From assembly GCA_009702205.1 (NCBI GenBank), contig WLIM01000065.1, positions 1-6,189 of the forward strand: a stretch of DNA of 6,189 nucleotides, read 5' to 3'. This document shows, piece after piece, positions 1-6,189 of this stretch. The translations under genes were made by a program, and so were the position numbers. The DNA comes from Actinomycetota bacterium. GTDB taxonomy: Bacteria > Actinomycetota > Actinomycetes > Nanopelagicales > Nanopelagicaceae. The first letter of the stretch is position 1; every line of letters starts with the position of its first letter. The notes under the pieces are model-generated. The model saw only the letters and a list, made by a program, of their open reading frames with translations. It searched no databases and was not told the origin of the DNA.

Positions 1-1017
1 AGTGCACTTGCCCAAATCGAGCGTCAATTCGGTAAGGGTTCAGTTATGAAGATGGGCGATCGCGGCCCACAAGTTATGGAAGTTATTTCAACTGGTTCAG
101 TTGCACTAGATATCGCACTCGGAATCGGCGGTCTACCGCGTGGACGTATCGTAGAAATTTACGGACCAGAATCTTCAGGTAAGACAACTGTCGCACTTCA
201 TGCAATTGCAAATGCGCAGAAAGCTGGCGGTATCGCTGCATTTATCGACGCAGAACACGCGCTAGATCCAGAGTACGCACGCAAATTAGGTGTTGATATT
301 GACGCTCTTCTAGTTTCACAACCAGACACAGGTGAACAAGCACTTGAGATCATGGATATGTTGGTTCGCTCTGGCGCAATCGATGTCATCGTTGTTGACT
401 CAGTTGCAGCGCTCACACCTCGCGCAGAAATCGAAGGCGAGATGGGTGATTCACATATGGGCTTGCAGGCACGTTTGATGTCTCAGGCGCTTCGTAAAAT
501 TACTGGTGCGCTTCATCAATCAAATACAACAGCAATTTTCATTAACCAACTTCGCGACAAGATTGGTGTCTTCTTCGGAACACCAGAGACAACAACAGGA
601 GGAAAAGCACTTAAGTTCTACGCTTCAATCCGTCTTGATATCCGTCGAATCGAAACTCTTAAAGATGGCAATGATGCGGTCGGAAACCGTACTCGCGTAA
701 AGGTTGTTAAGAACAAGATGGCCCCACCTTTCAAGCAAGCAGAGTTCGACATTATTTACGGTGTTGGAATCTCACGCGAAGGTTCACTAATCGATCTTGG
801 TGTTGAAGTCGGCATTGTTAAGAAGGCCGGAGCTTGGTACACCTATGAATCTGATCAACTAGGTCAAGGTAAAGAGAATGCCCGCGCATTCTTGATTGAT
901 AATCCTGATCTAGCTAATGACATCGAAACAAAGATTCGTGAACATTATGTTCCAGTCGTTGTTGATGCTGAACTCGTAGCTGCAATTGATGAAGCAACCG
1001 CTGAGGTTGAGTTCTAA
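1..1017 (+). CDS. recA: RecA recombinase, 5'-truncated by the window edge
   Basis: RecA is the DNA-dependent ATPase that forms filaments on single-stranded DNA, drives strand exchange and triggers LexA self-cleavage in the SOS response. The frame is open from base 1, so the ATG at 46 is internal: the 15 codons before it read as the conserved start of the family (ALAQIERQFGKGS). Compared with E. coli RecA from memory, about 11 N-terminal residues or slightly more are missing. Counting from base 1, the Walker A motif GPESSGKT lies at residues 55-62, the catalytic glutamate of FIDAEHALDP at about 85, and Walker B VIVVDS at about 129-134. The DNA-binding loops are also present (EGEMGDSHMGL; FGTPETTTGG). 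There is no intein. The C-terminal tail is short and mildly acidic. The gene ends in tandem TAA TAA. Its codons look more optimised than those of the genes downstream, as expected for an abundant protein. Any LexA operator would be upstream of the window. Confidence 0.98.
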   Translation, partial: SALAQIERQFGKGSVMKMGDRGPQVMEVISTGSVALDIALGIGGLPRGRIVEIYGPESSGKTTVALHAIANAQKAGGIAAFIDAEHALDPEYARKLGVDIDALLVSQPDTGEQALEIMDMLVRSGAIDVIVVDSVAALTPRAEIEGEMGDSHMGLQARLMSQALRKITGALHQSNTTAIFINQLRDKIGVFFGTPETTTGGKALKFYASIRLDIRRIETLKDGNDAVGNRTRVKVVKNKMAPPFKQAEFDIIYGVGISREGSLIDLGVEVGIVKKAGAWYTYESDQLGQGKENARAFLIDNPDLANDIETKIREHYVPVVVDAELVAAIDEATAEVEF

Positions 1018-1021
1018 TAAA

Positions 1022-1516
1022 TTGAGCAACAGTAGAGAGATTGAAGCTGATCCCTACTCTTTCGCACTAACCACGGCGCACTATGCCTTGGCACCGCGTG
1101 CAAAGAGTAGGGCTGAGCTACATGCCCACTTGAAAAAACGTGGCGTGGAAGATGAGATTGCCGCTGCAGTTCTAGATGAATTAGAGCTACAAGGTCTCTT
1201 AAATGATTTGGAATTCGCACAGATCTGGAGCGAATCACGTCAGCGTCAGAAGAAGTTATCTAAGCGATCCATTGCCCAAGAGCTTAAGTTCAAAGGCGTA
1301 TCTCAAGACATCATCGATGAAACGATCGAAAATATTGATGATGAGGATGAATACAAAATGGCCTTCACCTTGGCAGAGCGTAAATTCCGCTCATGTTCAC
1401 ACCTCGAACATGATGTCGTATACCGAAGAGTTCACGGCCTGCTCTCGCGAAAAGGTTTTAGCCATTCAATATCTTCTCGCATCATGCGGGAATTGTTAGG
1501 AAGCAACAACTCCTAA
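1022..1516 (+). CDS. recX: RecX, regulator of RecA
   Basis: RecX binds RecA filaments and modulates, usually inhibits, their ATPase and recombination activity. It is commonly encoded right after recA, as here, with a 4-nt gap. From the TTG at 1022 the product is 164 residues, a normal size for the family. Three helical repeats typical of RecX can be followed. The first carries RAKSRAELHAHLKKRG and GLLNDLEFAQIWSESR (about residues 19-72). The second carries AQELKFKGVSQDIIDE (about 73-110). The third carries RRVHGLLSRKGFSHSI (about 113-158). The start is uncertain. An in-frame ATG at 986 would add 12 residues encoded inside the end of recA, and these do not resemble family sequence. The TTG directly after the recA stops is preferred, with only weak purine-rich stretches upstream (GAGG at 1003, GAG at 1009). 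Translational coupling to recA is likely. The family call is firm; the start is about 70% sure. Confidence 0.93.
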   Translation: MSNSREIEADPYSFALTTAHYALAPRAKSRAELHAHLKKRGVEDEIAAAVLDELELQGLLNDLEFAQIWSESRQRQKKLSKRSIAQELKFKGVSQDIIDETIENIDDEDEYKMAFTLAERKFRSCSHLEHDVVYRRVHGLLSRKGFSHSISSRIMRELLGSNNS

Positions 1517-1517
1517 C
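1495..1517 (+). repeat. Perfect 7-bp inverted repeat over the recX stop codon
   Basis: GTTAGGA (1495-1501) and TCCTAAC (1511-1517) are exact reverse complements separated by a 9-nt spacer, so the RNA could form a small hairpin. The right arm contains the recX stop codon TAA (1514-1516). No T-run follows, so it is not a classical intrinsic terminator. The left arm contains AGGA, the only good Shine-Dalgarno-like string near the start of miaB, but it lies about 20-30 nt from either candidate start. A repeat of this size is expected by chance a few times in a window this long, so any function is speculative. Confidence 0.45.
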
Positions 1518-1531
1518 TAAGATTGGCCACT

Positions 1532-2995
1532 ATGGATAGCCAATTAAAAGCCCGATCATTTGTGGTCGAAACCTATGGCTGTCAGATGAATGCGCATGAC
1601 ACCGAACGTATTTCAGGTTTATTGCTTGACGCGGGATATGTGCAGGCTATTGAAGGCAGCGATCCAGATTTAGTTGTATTCAATACCTGCGCAGTCCGCG
1701 AAAATGCCGACAACAAACTCTATGGAAATCTCTCATTCTTAGCACCGCGCAAAAAGAGTGATCCTAATTTCCAAATCGCAGTTGGCGGTTGCATGGCGCA
1801 AAAGGATCAAGAATCAATTATTAAACGTGCGCCATATGTGGATGTGGTCTTTGGAACTCATAACATCGGTTCACTTCCCACACTTTTAGAGCGTGCCCGT
1901 ATTGAAGAAGAGTCACAAGTGGAGATCAAGGAATCACTTGAACATTTCCCATCCACACTTCCCGCCAGGCGCCATTCTGCATTTAGCGCATGGGTTTCAG
2001 TATCAGTTGGCTGCAATAACACCTGCACATTTTGTATCGTCCCCTCGCTGCGTGGAATTGAGAAAGATCGCACCGAAGCAGACATCTTGAATGAAGTTAA
2101 AGCAGTAGTAGATCAAGGCGTTGTTGAAGTCACCCTGCTCGGTCAAAATGTAAATGCCTATGGTGTTGAATTTGGAGATCGCGGCGCTTTTGCAAAACTC
2201 TTACGTAAATGTGGCGAGATTTCTGGGCTAGAACGGGTTCGATTTATGTCCCCACACCCTCGAGATTTCACCGATGATGTAATCGCTGCAATGGCAGAAA
2301 CTCCAAATGTTGCGCCACATCTGCATATGCCACTTCAATCAGGTTCTGATCGAATTCTCCAAGCGATGCGCCGCTCTTATCGCAGTGATCGCTACTTAGG
2401 CATTATCGAAAAAGTTCGCAACGCAATTCCAAATTCCACAATTACAACCGACATAATTGTTGGCTTCCCTGGTGAAACCGATAGCGACTTCGAAGCAACA
2501 ATGAATTTAGTCAAGGAAGTTAAGTTTTTAGCTGCTTATACCTTCCAGTATTCCAAGCGTCCTGGGACGCCTGCGGCAACGATGCCTGATCAAATTAGCG
2601 ACTCAGTTATGAAAGAGCGATACGACGCCCTCCATATTTTGCAGCAAGAGATGTCGCAAATAGTTAACCAAGAAGTTGTTGGCACTTCTCAAGAGATATT
2701 AGTTGCAGATTACGAAGGTCGCCGCGACGATGGCAAAGCCCGAATGACCGGTCGCACAAAAGATTTCAGACTTGCGCATTTCGCAGTAGAGGAAGGCAAT
2801 CTGCCAAGACCTGGTGATGCTGTTATATCTAAAATTACAAAGGCATCACCAAACTTTATTTTGGCTGAAGGCGCCCCGATTTCAATTCGCAAGACTCGTG
2901 GTGGTGATGCAACCGAGGCGCGGAGCAAGGAGAGTGCCGGAACTGCAATCATGGTTGGTATGCCAACGCTTTCACAGTTAAAGGCGCGCTCGTAA
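1532..2995 (+). CDS. miaB: tRNA-2-methylthio-N6-dimethylallyladenosine synthase MiaB
   Basis: MiaB is a radical-SAM methylthiotransferase that converts i6A37 to ms2i6A37 in tRNAs reading UNN codons. The order of domains is complete (numbering from the ATG, 487 aa). An N-terminal UPF0004/MTTase domain carries three cysteines for the auxiliary 4Fe-4S cluster (C17 in ETYGCQMN, C53 in NTCAVRE, C87 in GGCMAQ). The radical-SAM core has the CxxxCxxC motif in GCNNTCTFCIVP (C161, C165, C168), with family motifs LLGQNVNAYG, MPLQSGSD and TTDIIVGFPGET. A TRAM RNA-binding domain spans about 380-445. A polar tail of about 40 residues follows, probably a lineage feature. The ATG at 1532 is chosen over the in-frame TTG at 1523, which would add only three residues; neither has a clear ribosome binding site. 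The next gene, miaA, supplies its substrate. The peptide SQLKARS occurs at both the N-terminus and the very C-terminus. Confidence 0.97.
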   Translation: MDSQLKARSFVVETYGCQMNAHDTERISGLLLDAGYVQAIEGSDPDLVVFNTCAVRENADNKLYGNLSFLAPRKKSDPNFQIAVGGCMAQKDQESIIKRAPYVDVVFGTHNIGSLPTLLERARIEEESQVEIKESLEHFPSTLPARRHSAFSAWVSVSVGCNNTCTFCIVPSLRGIEKDRTEADILNEVKAVVDQGVVEVTLLGQNVNAYGVEFGDRGAFAKLLRKCGEISGLERVRFMSPHPRDFTDDVIAAMAETPNVAPHLHMPLQSGSDRILQAMRRSYRSDRYLGIIEKVRNAIPNSTITTDIIVGFPGETDSDFEATMNLVKEVKFLAAYTFQYSKRPGTPAATMPDQISDSVMKERYDALHILQQEMSQIVNQEVVGTSQEILVADYEGRRDDGKARMTGRTKDFRLAHFAVEEGNLPRPGDAVISKITKASPNFILAEGAPISIRKTRGGDATEARSKESAGTAIMVGMPTLSQLKARS

Positions 2996-2998
2996 GTG

Positions 2999-3913
2999 AT
3001 GAGCAAATTAATTATTATTGCCGGAGCAACCGCTACAGGGAAAAGTGATTTAGCAGTTGAGGTGGCAAGGGAATTAAGCGCAGAAATTATCAGCGCAGAT
3101 TCAATGCAGCTTTATAGAGGCATGGATATCGGAACCGCAAAATTGACGCCAGAAGACCGTCGTGGAATTCCCCATCACCTCCTAGATGTAGTTGATGTTA
3201 AAGATGATGTAAGTGTTTCTTGGTATCAAGAAATTGCAAGAAGCAAGATTGATGAACTCCAAAACCAAGGTAAGAACGTAGTAGTGGTAGGCGGAACCGG
3301 GCTCTACATAAAAGCAATTCTTGATGATTTAAATTTCCCTGACACCGACCCCGAAGTCCGAGAGAAATTGAATTTAGAGGCAACGAAAATCGGTGGCGAT
3401 GCTATGCATGAGAGGCTTTCAAAACTCGATCCTGCCGCTGGTTTAGCAATTCCAAAAGAGAATGTACGCCGTGTTGTCCGCGCCCTTGAAGTAATTGAAA
3501 TAACTGGAAAGCCATTCACTGCCGTGTTGCCAAGAGTTGATTCCTCAAAATATCCCGATGCCATGCAATTTGGTCTGGCAATGGATCGTGAAACACTTGA
3601 TGTCAGAATTGATAATCGAGTTTTAAGAATGTGGGATTTAGGTTTTGAAGATGAAGTTGAATCCCTAATTAACAATGGGCTTCTTGAGGGAAGAACAGCG
3701 CAAGCGGCAATTGGATATTCACAGATAGTTCGAATGAAGCACGGTGAATTTGATAGCGCATTCGCCCGCGAAGATACAGCTCGGGCAACTCGCCAATATG
3801 CCAGACGTCAGGAAACTTGGTTTAGCAAGGACCTGCGAATTACCTGGCTAAGTGCGACATCAAATCTTTCAGAGCGCACGGACTCGGTTCTACAGGCTAT
3901 TCTCAAATCATGA
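2999..3913 (+). CDS. miaA: tRNA dimethylallyltransferase MiaA
   Basis: MiaA transfers the dimethylallyl group of DMAPP to N6 of A37 in tRNAs reading UNN codons, giving i6A37, the substrate of MiaB encoded just upstream. The product is 304 aa, normal for the family. Visible motifs are the P-loop GATATGKSD (residues 9-17), the substrate-binding stretch ISADSMQLYRGMDIGTAK (31-48), GGTGLYIKA (98-106), RRVVRALEVIEITGKPF (157-173), AIGYSQI (237-243) and TRQYARRQETWF (264-275). The P-loop has Ala where many MiaA proteins have Pro (GPTA), a mild change outside the Lys/Ser that bind phosphate. The ATG at 2999 gives the usual MSK-L-I-I-I start. A GTG at 2996, directly after the miaB stop, would add one residue, and the AAAGG at 2980 is spaced slightly better for it. 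The gene is almost certainly coupled to miaB and overlaps dapF by ATGA. Confidence 0.97.
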   Translation: MSKLIIIAGATATGKSDLAVEVARELSAEIISADSMQLYRGMDIGTAKLTPEDRRGIPHHLLDVVDVKDDVSVSWYQEIARSKIDELQNQGKNVVVVGGTGLYIKAILDDLNFPDTDPEVREKLNLEATKIGGDAMHERLSKLDPAAGLAIPKENVRRVVRALEVIEITGKPFTAVLPRVDSSKYPDAMQFGLAMDRETLDVRIDNRVLRMWDLGFEDEVESLINNGLLEGRTAQAAIGYSQIVRMKHGEFDSAFAREDTARATRQYARRQETWFSKDLRITWLSATSNLSERTDSVLQAILKS

Positions 3914-4701
3914 TTGGTACCTATGGGCATGGAACTGAGAATGACTTCGTTCTAATTTTCGACCCGGAAAACAGAGCAGAGATTACTGCCGATCAAGTCC
4001 GTGCGATCTGTGATCGAAAAACTGGAATTGGCGCTGATGGTTTCATTCGAATTGGCAAAGATGGCGAAAAGTGGTTTATGGATTATCGCAATAGCGATGG
4101 ATCGATTGCGGAAATGTGCGGTAACGGAATCCGAGTAATGGCAAAGTATTTAATTGAAAAGGGCCATCAGAAACCAGGAATTTTTCCTATCAATACTCGA
4201 GATGGAATGAAATTCTTATCGGTTCCAGATAGCGGTGATATAACTGTAAATATGGGACAGATTCGCGAAGTCTTTGGTGAAATTAGTGCAACCGCAAATG
4301 GCAAAACTTGGTCTGGCTACAACATTGATATGGGAAACCCACATGCTGTTGTCTTCGTAGAAAGTATCTTGGAAGTAGGGGATTTATTGAACCCGCCAAT
4401 TGTTGATCCAGCATCCGAATATCCAGATGGTGTCAATGTTGAATTTGTTCAGTTCTTACCAAACGGCGAATTAAAAATGCGAGTTCATGAACGTGGAGTT
4501 GGCGAGACCAAATCCTGTGGAACCGGAACCTGCGCTGTTGCGCTTGCAGCGACGCTTAAAAAGGGAGGTCGATTGCCAGCAAGTTGGGTTATCAACCCAC
4601 CTGGCGGACGTTTAACTGTTGAGATTGATGCACATAACAATGCAATTCTTACTGGTCCCGCTCTATTAATTGCGGATCATGATTTGAGTAAATATTTGTG
4701 A
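3910..4701 (+). CDS. dapF: Diaminopimelate epimerase DapF
   Basis: DapF is a cofactor-independent epimerase that converts LL- to meso-diaminopimelate, the last step before DapC/MurE-type use in peptidoglycan and before LysA in lysine synthesis. It acts in the cytoplasm. The 263-aa length is typical. Both catalytic cysteines are present in their signature contexts: C70 in AEMCGNGIR and C203 in ETKSCGTGT. Substrate-binding motifs are also seen: GHGTENDF (residues 6-13), RNSDGS (60-65), GNPHAVVF (142-149) and ERGVGET (194-200). The start ATG overlaps the miaA stop as ATGA, and there is only a weak AGG at 3894 upstream, so re-initiation after miaA is likely. The gene has no metabolic link to its neighbours, but its place between miaA and hflX is the usual actinobacterial arrangement. 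Confidence 0.97.
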   Translation: MIGTYGHGTENDFVLIFDPENRAEITADQVRAICDRKTGIGADGFIRIGKDGEKWFMDYRNSDGSIAEMCGNGIRVMAKYLIEKGHQKPGIFPINTRDGMKFLSVPDSGDITVNMGQIREVFGEISATANGKTWSGYNIDMGNPHAVVFVESILEVGDLLNPPIVDPASEYPDGVNVEFVQFLPNGELKMRVHERGVGETKSCGTGTCAVALAATLKKGGRLPASWVINPPGGRLTVEIDAHNNAILTGPALLIADHDLSKYL

Positions 4702-6140
4702 GTAATGAGAAGTTAAATATTGATGACTTGCTGGCGGAATCAGCCAGAGTTGCGGCCGAGTTCGATGCTGCTGAAAATAAGAAAGAAGATTGGGAGAGCA
4801 ATCAGGCTGATCTACAAGATCGGCAAGCACTTCGCAGGGTTGCTGGACTCTCTACTGAACTCGAAGATATTTCTGATGCGGAGTATCGCCAACTTCGATT
4901 AGAGAAAGTTGTACTAGTTGGAGTTTGGACTGAAGGAAGTGCACAAGACGCCGAGAATTCGCTAAAAGAGTTGGCTGCACTTGCTGAAACAGCAGGTTCA
5001 GAAGTTCTAGATGGCTTGATTCAACGACGGGACAAAGCCGATCCCGCTACTTACATAGGTTCTGGAAAAGTCATGGAGCTGCGTCAAGCAGTTGTTAATA
5101 CTGGAGCAGATACCGTGGTTTGCGATGGTGAACTTTCGCCGGCTCAACTTAGAAATCTTGAAGGCAAAGTCAAAGTAAAAGTTGTAGATCGAACTGCTCT
5201 TATTCTAGATATCTTCGCTCAACATGCGAAGAGCCGTGAAGGTAAAGCCCAAGTTGAATTAGCACAGATGACTTACCTTCTTCCAAGACTTCGTGGTTGG
5301 GGCGATTCACTCTCTAGACAATCTGGTGGTGCTAGTGGAATCGGCGGACGTGGCCCCGGTGAAACTAAGATTGAAACAGATAGACGTCGAATTAATGACA
5401 AGATGGCAAAGTTGCGCCGAGAGATTAAAGAGATGAAAACAGCGCGCGATACTAAGAGGCAAGAACGTCGCCGAAACAATATTCCCTCCGTTGCAATTGC
5501 TGGTTATACAAATGCTGGAAAATCTTCGTTAATGAATCGCCTAACAAATGCTGGTGTTCTAGTTGAGAACGCACTCTTTGCAACTCTTGATCCAACAGTT
5601 CGAAAGGCAACTTCATCAGATGGCCGGATTTATACCCTTTCAGACACTGTGGGCTTCGTTCGACATTTACCCCACCAATTAATCGAAGCCTTTAAATCAA
5701 CACTAGAAGAAGTTTCTGGCGCAGATTTGATTGTCCATGTAGTTGATGGTTCGCATCCAGATCCCCAAGAACAATTGCGAGCAGTAAGAGAAGTCATAAG
5801 AGAGATTGGCGGCGGTGATATTCCAGAAATCATTGCAATCAATAAGGCAGATATCGCGCCACCAGAAATGATTATGCAATTGCTTCGCGAAGAAGCTAAT
5901 AGCTTCGCATTCTCGGCTCGAACTGGATTTGGAATTGAAACTCTTGTTGCCGCAATTGAATCTTCGTTGCCAAGGCCGAGAATTGAAGTGAAAGCTGTAA
6001 TACCTTTTAGCCGAGGTGATTTAGTAAATGCGATTCACGAGCGCGGAGAAATTTTCTCAGAGGATTATTTACCTGAAGGCACTTCGATCCACGCATTGGT
6101 AGATGGGGCACTGGCAAAGGTGATCGAGGATTTAGCATGA
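4698..6140 (+). CDS. hflX: Ribosome-associated GTPase HflX
   Basis: HflX is a GTPase of the Obg-HflX superfamily that binds the 50S subunit and, in studied bacteria, splits stalled or stressed 70S ribosomes. The 480-aa product has an acidic N-terminal extension (about residues 1-68), the HflX-specific N-terminal domain (about 70-200, with ATYIGSGKV at 117-125), and the glycine-rich GGRGPGETKIETDRRRI segment (216-232). A charged, probably coiled-coil linker (232-260) leads to the G domain. There G1 is GYTNAGKSS (269-277), G2 lies around ATLDPT (295-300), G3 is DTVGF (316-320), G4 is NKAD (382-385) and G5 is SAR (406-408). A C-terminal domain of about 50 residues follows. All GTP-binding motifs are intact. 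The GTG start overlaps the dapF stop as GTGA in an AT-rich stretch without a clear ribosome binding site, so translation is probably coupled to dapF. Confidence 0.97.
   Translation: MSNEKLNIDDLLAESARVAAEFDAAENKKEDWESNQADLQDRQALRRVAGLSTELEDISDAEYRQLRLEKVVLVGVWTEGSAQDAENSLKELAALAETAGSEVLDGLIQRRDKADPATYIGSGKVMELRQAVVNTGADTVVCDGELSPAQLRNLEGKVKVKVVDRTALILDIFAQHAKSREGKAQVELAQMTYLLPRLRGWGDSLSRQSGGASGIGGRGPGETKIETDRRRINDKMAKLRREIKEMKTARDTKRQERRRNNIPSVAIAGYTNAGKSSLMNRLTNAGVLVENALFATLDPTVRKATSSDGRIYTLSDTVGFVRHLPHQLIEAFKSTLEEVSGADLIVHVVDGSHPDPQEQLRAVREVIREIGGGDIPEIIAINKADIAPPEMIMQLLREEANSFAFSARTGFGIETLVAAIESSLPRPRIEVKAVIPFSRGDLVNAIHERGEIFSEDYLPEGTSIHALVDGALAKVIEDLA
6126..6130 (+). promoter_or_regulatory. 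Shine-Dalgarno site for the gene starting at 6137
   Basis: GAGGA lies within the last codons of hflX, 6 nt before the ATG at 6137. Its sequence and spacing are good, and it is the best ribosome binding site among the gene junctions in the window. It supports the ATG that overlaps the hflX stop as a real start. Confidence 0.6.
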
Positions 6141-6189
6141 GCGCTCAAGTCATTGCAGCTATTAAAAGAGGTGAAGTAGTAATCATTCC
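6137..6189 (+). CDS. Start of a truncated gene, possibly Sua5/TsaC-type
   Basis: An ATG overlaps the hflX stop as ATGA, has a good Shine-Dalgarno site 6 nt upstream, and opens a frame that stays open to the window edge. It gives 17 full codons (MSAQVIAAIKRGEVVII) and a last partial codon CC, which must encode proline. The start is well supported by its site and by the coupling pattern of the genes before it. The function is not secure. The pattern of a short helix, then IKRGEVVIIP, resembles the N-terminus of threonylcarbamoyl-AMP synthases (Sua5/YrdC/TsaC), where a similar stretch leads into PTDTVYGL. If so, this would be an enzyme of the t6A37 tRNA modification pathway. It does not look like the N-terminus of DinG or LexA, which also occur in this region of actinobacterial genomes. 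Treat it as an unidentified partial gene. Confidence 0.7.
   Translation, partial: MSAQVIAAIKRGEVVII

Noticed and set aside
1404..1419. TCGAAC followed by TCG, resembling an actinobacterial LexA box
   Set aside because: Only the left half matches the TCGAAC-N4-GTTCGA consensus, and it lies in the middle of the recX coding sequence.
1203..1499. A 98-codon + strand frame inside recX
   Set aside because: It is an alternative frame of a well-recognised RecX and has no protein-like features of its own.
2231..2240. GAAC-GG-GTTC, a palindrome resembling a LexA half-site pair
   Set aside because: The spacer is 2 nt instead of the 4 nt needed, and it lies within miaB coding sequence.
2710..3006. A 98-codon minus-strand frame over the 3' end of miaB
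   Set aside because: It is antisense to the TRAM domain and C-terminal tail of MiaB, with no family resemblance and no plausible start context.
3304..3675. A 123-codon open frame on the minus strand inside miaA
   Set aside because: It lies entirely antisense to conserved miaA sequence, has a serine/arginine-rich low-complexity composition typical of a shadow frame, and shows no recognisable domain.
4689..4721. Two copies of TAAATATT flanking the hflX start
   Set aside because: This is short AT-rich sequence around a start codon, where low structure is expected; an 8-nt match here is readily chance.
1..6189. Mobile elements, CRISPR arrays, tRNA/rRNA genes, inteins, riboswitches or terminators
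   Set aside because: Essentially every base is taken up by recognised, intact housekeeping genes on one strand, and I saw no repeat array, transposase, RNA gene fold or hairpin followed by a T-run.

Overview
The window is a compact stretch of conserved bacterial housekeeping genes, all on the + strand. In order it holds recA (5' end cut by the window edge), recX, miaB, miaA, dapF, hflX and the first 17 codons of another gene. This order is the well-known actinobacterial recA neighbourhood. Several lines sampled by eye give a GC content in the mid-40s percent, low for Actinobacteria. Intergenic gaps are nearly absent. Together these suggest a streamlined, low-GC actinobacterium, possibly of the freshwater acI/Nanopelagicales type. 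That placement is inference and was not checked by any search.

Layout: recA (1-1017) ends in tandem TAA stops. recX follows 4 nt later from a probable TTG start (1022-1516). miaB follows after 15 nt (1532-2995, with an alternative TTG start at 1523). miaA begins 3 nt after the miaB stop (2999-3913, with an alternative GTG at 2996). miaA and dapF overlap by ATGA at 3910, dapF and hflX by GTGA at 4698, and hflX and the last gene by ATGA at 6137. No gap between genes exceeds about 15 nt, so there is no room for separate intergenic promoters or terminators, and I see none. The genes are probably one co-transcribed, translationally coupled unit. Any promoter and LexA operator would lie upstream of recA, outside the window.

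Function: RecA and its modulator RecX handle homologous recombination and the SOS response. MiaA prenylates tRNA A37 and MiaB methylthiolates the product, so two consecutive steps of the ms2i6A37 pathway are adjacent. DapF makes meso-diaminopimelate for lysine and peptidoglycan. HflX is a ribosome-associated GTPase. The truncated last gene may be a Sua5/TsaC-type protein, but only 17 residues are visible.

I found no undescribed system. All encoded families are recognisable and their main motifs are intact. The points worth a second look are small: a seven-residue peptide shared by both ends of MiaB, a perfect inverted repeat over the recX stop codon, ambiguous non-ATG starts, and the identity of the truncated last gene.
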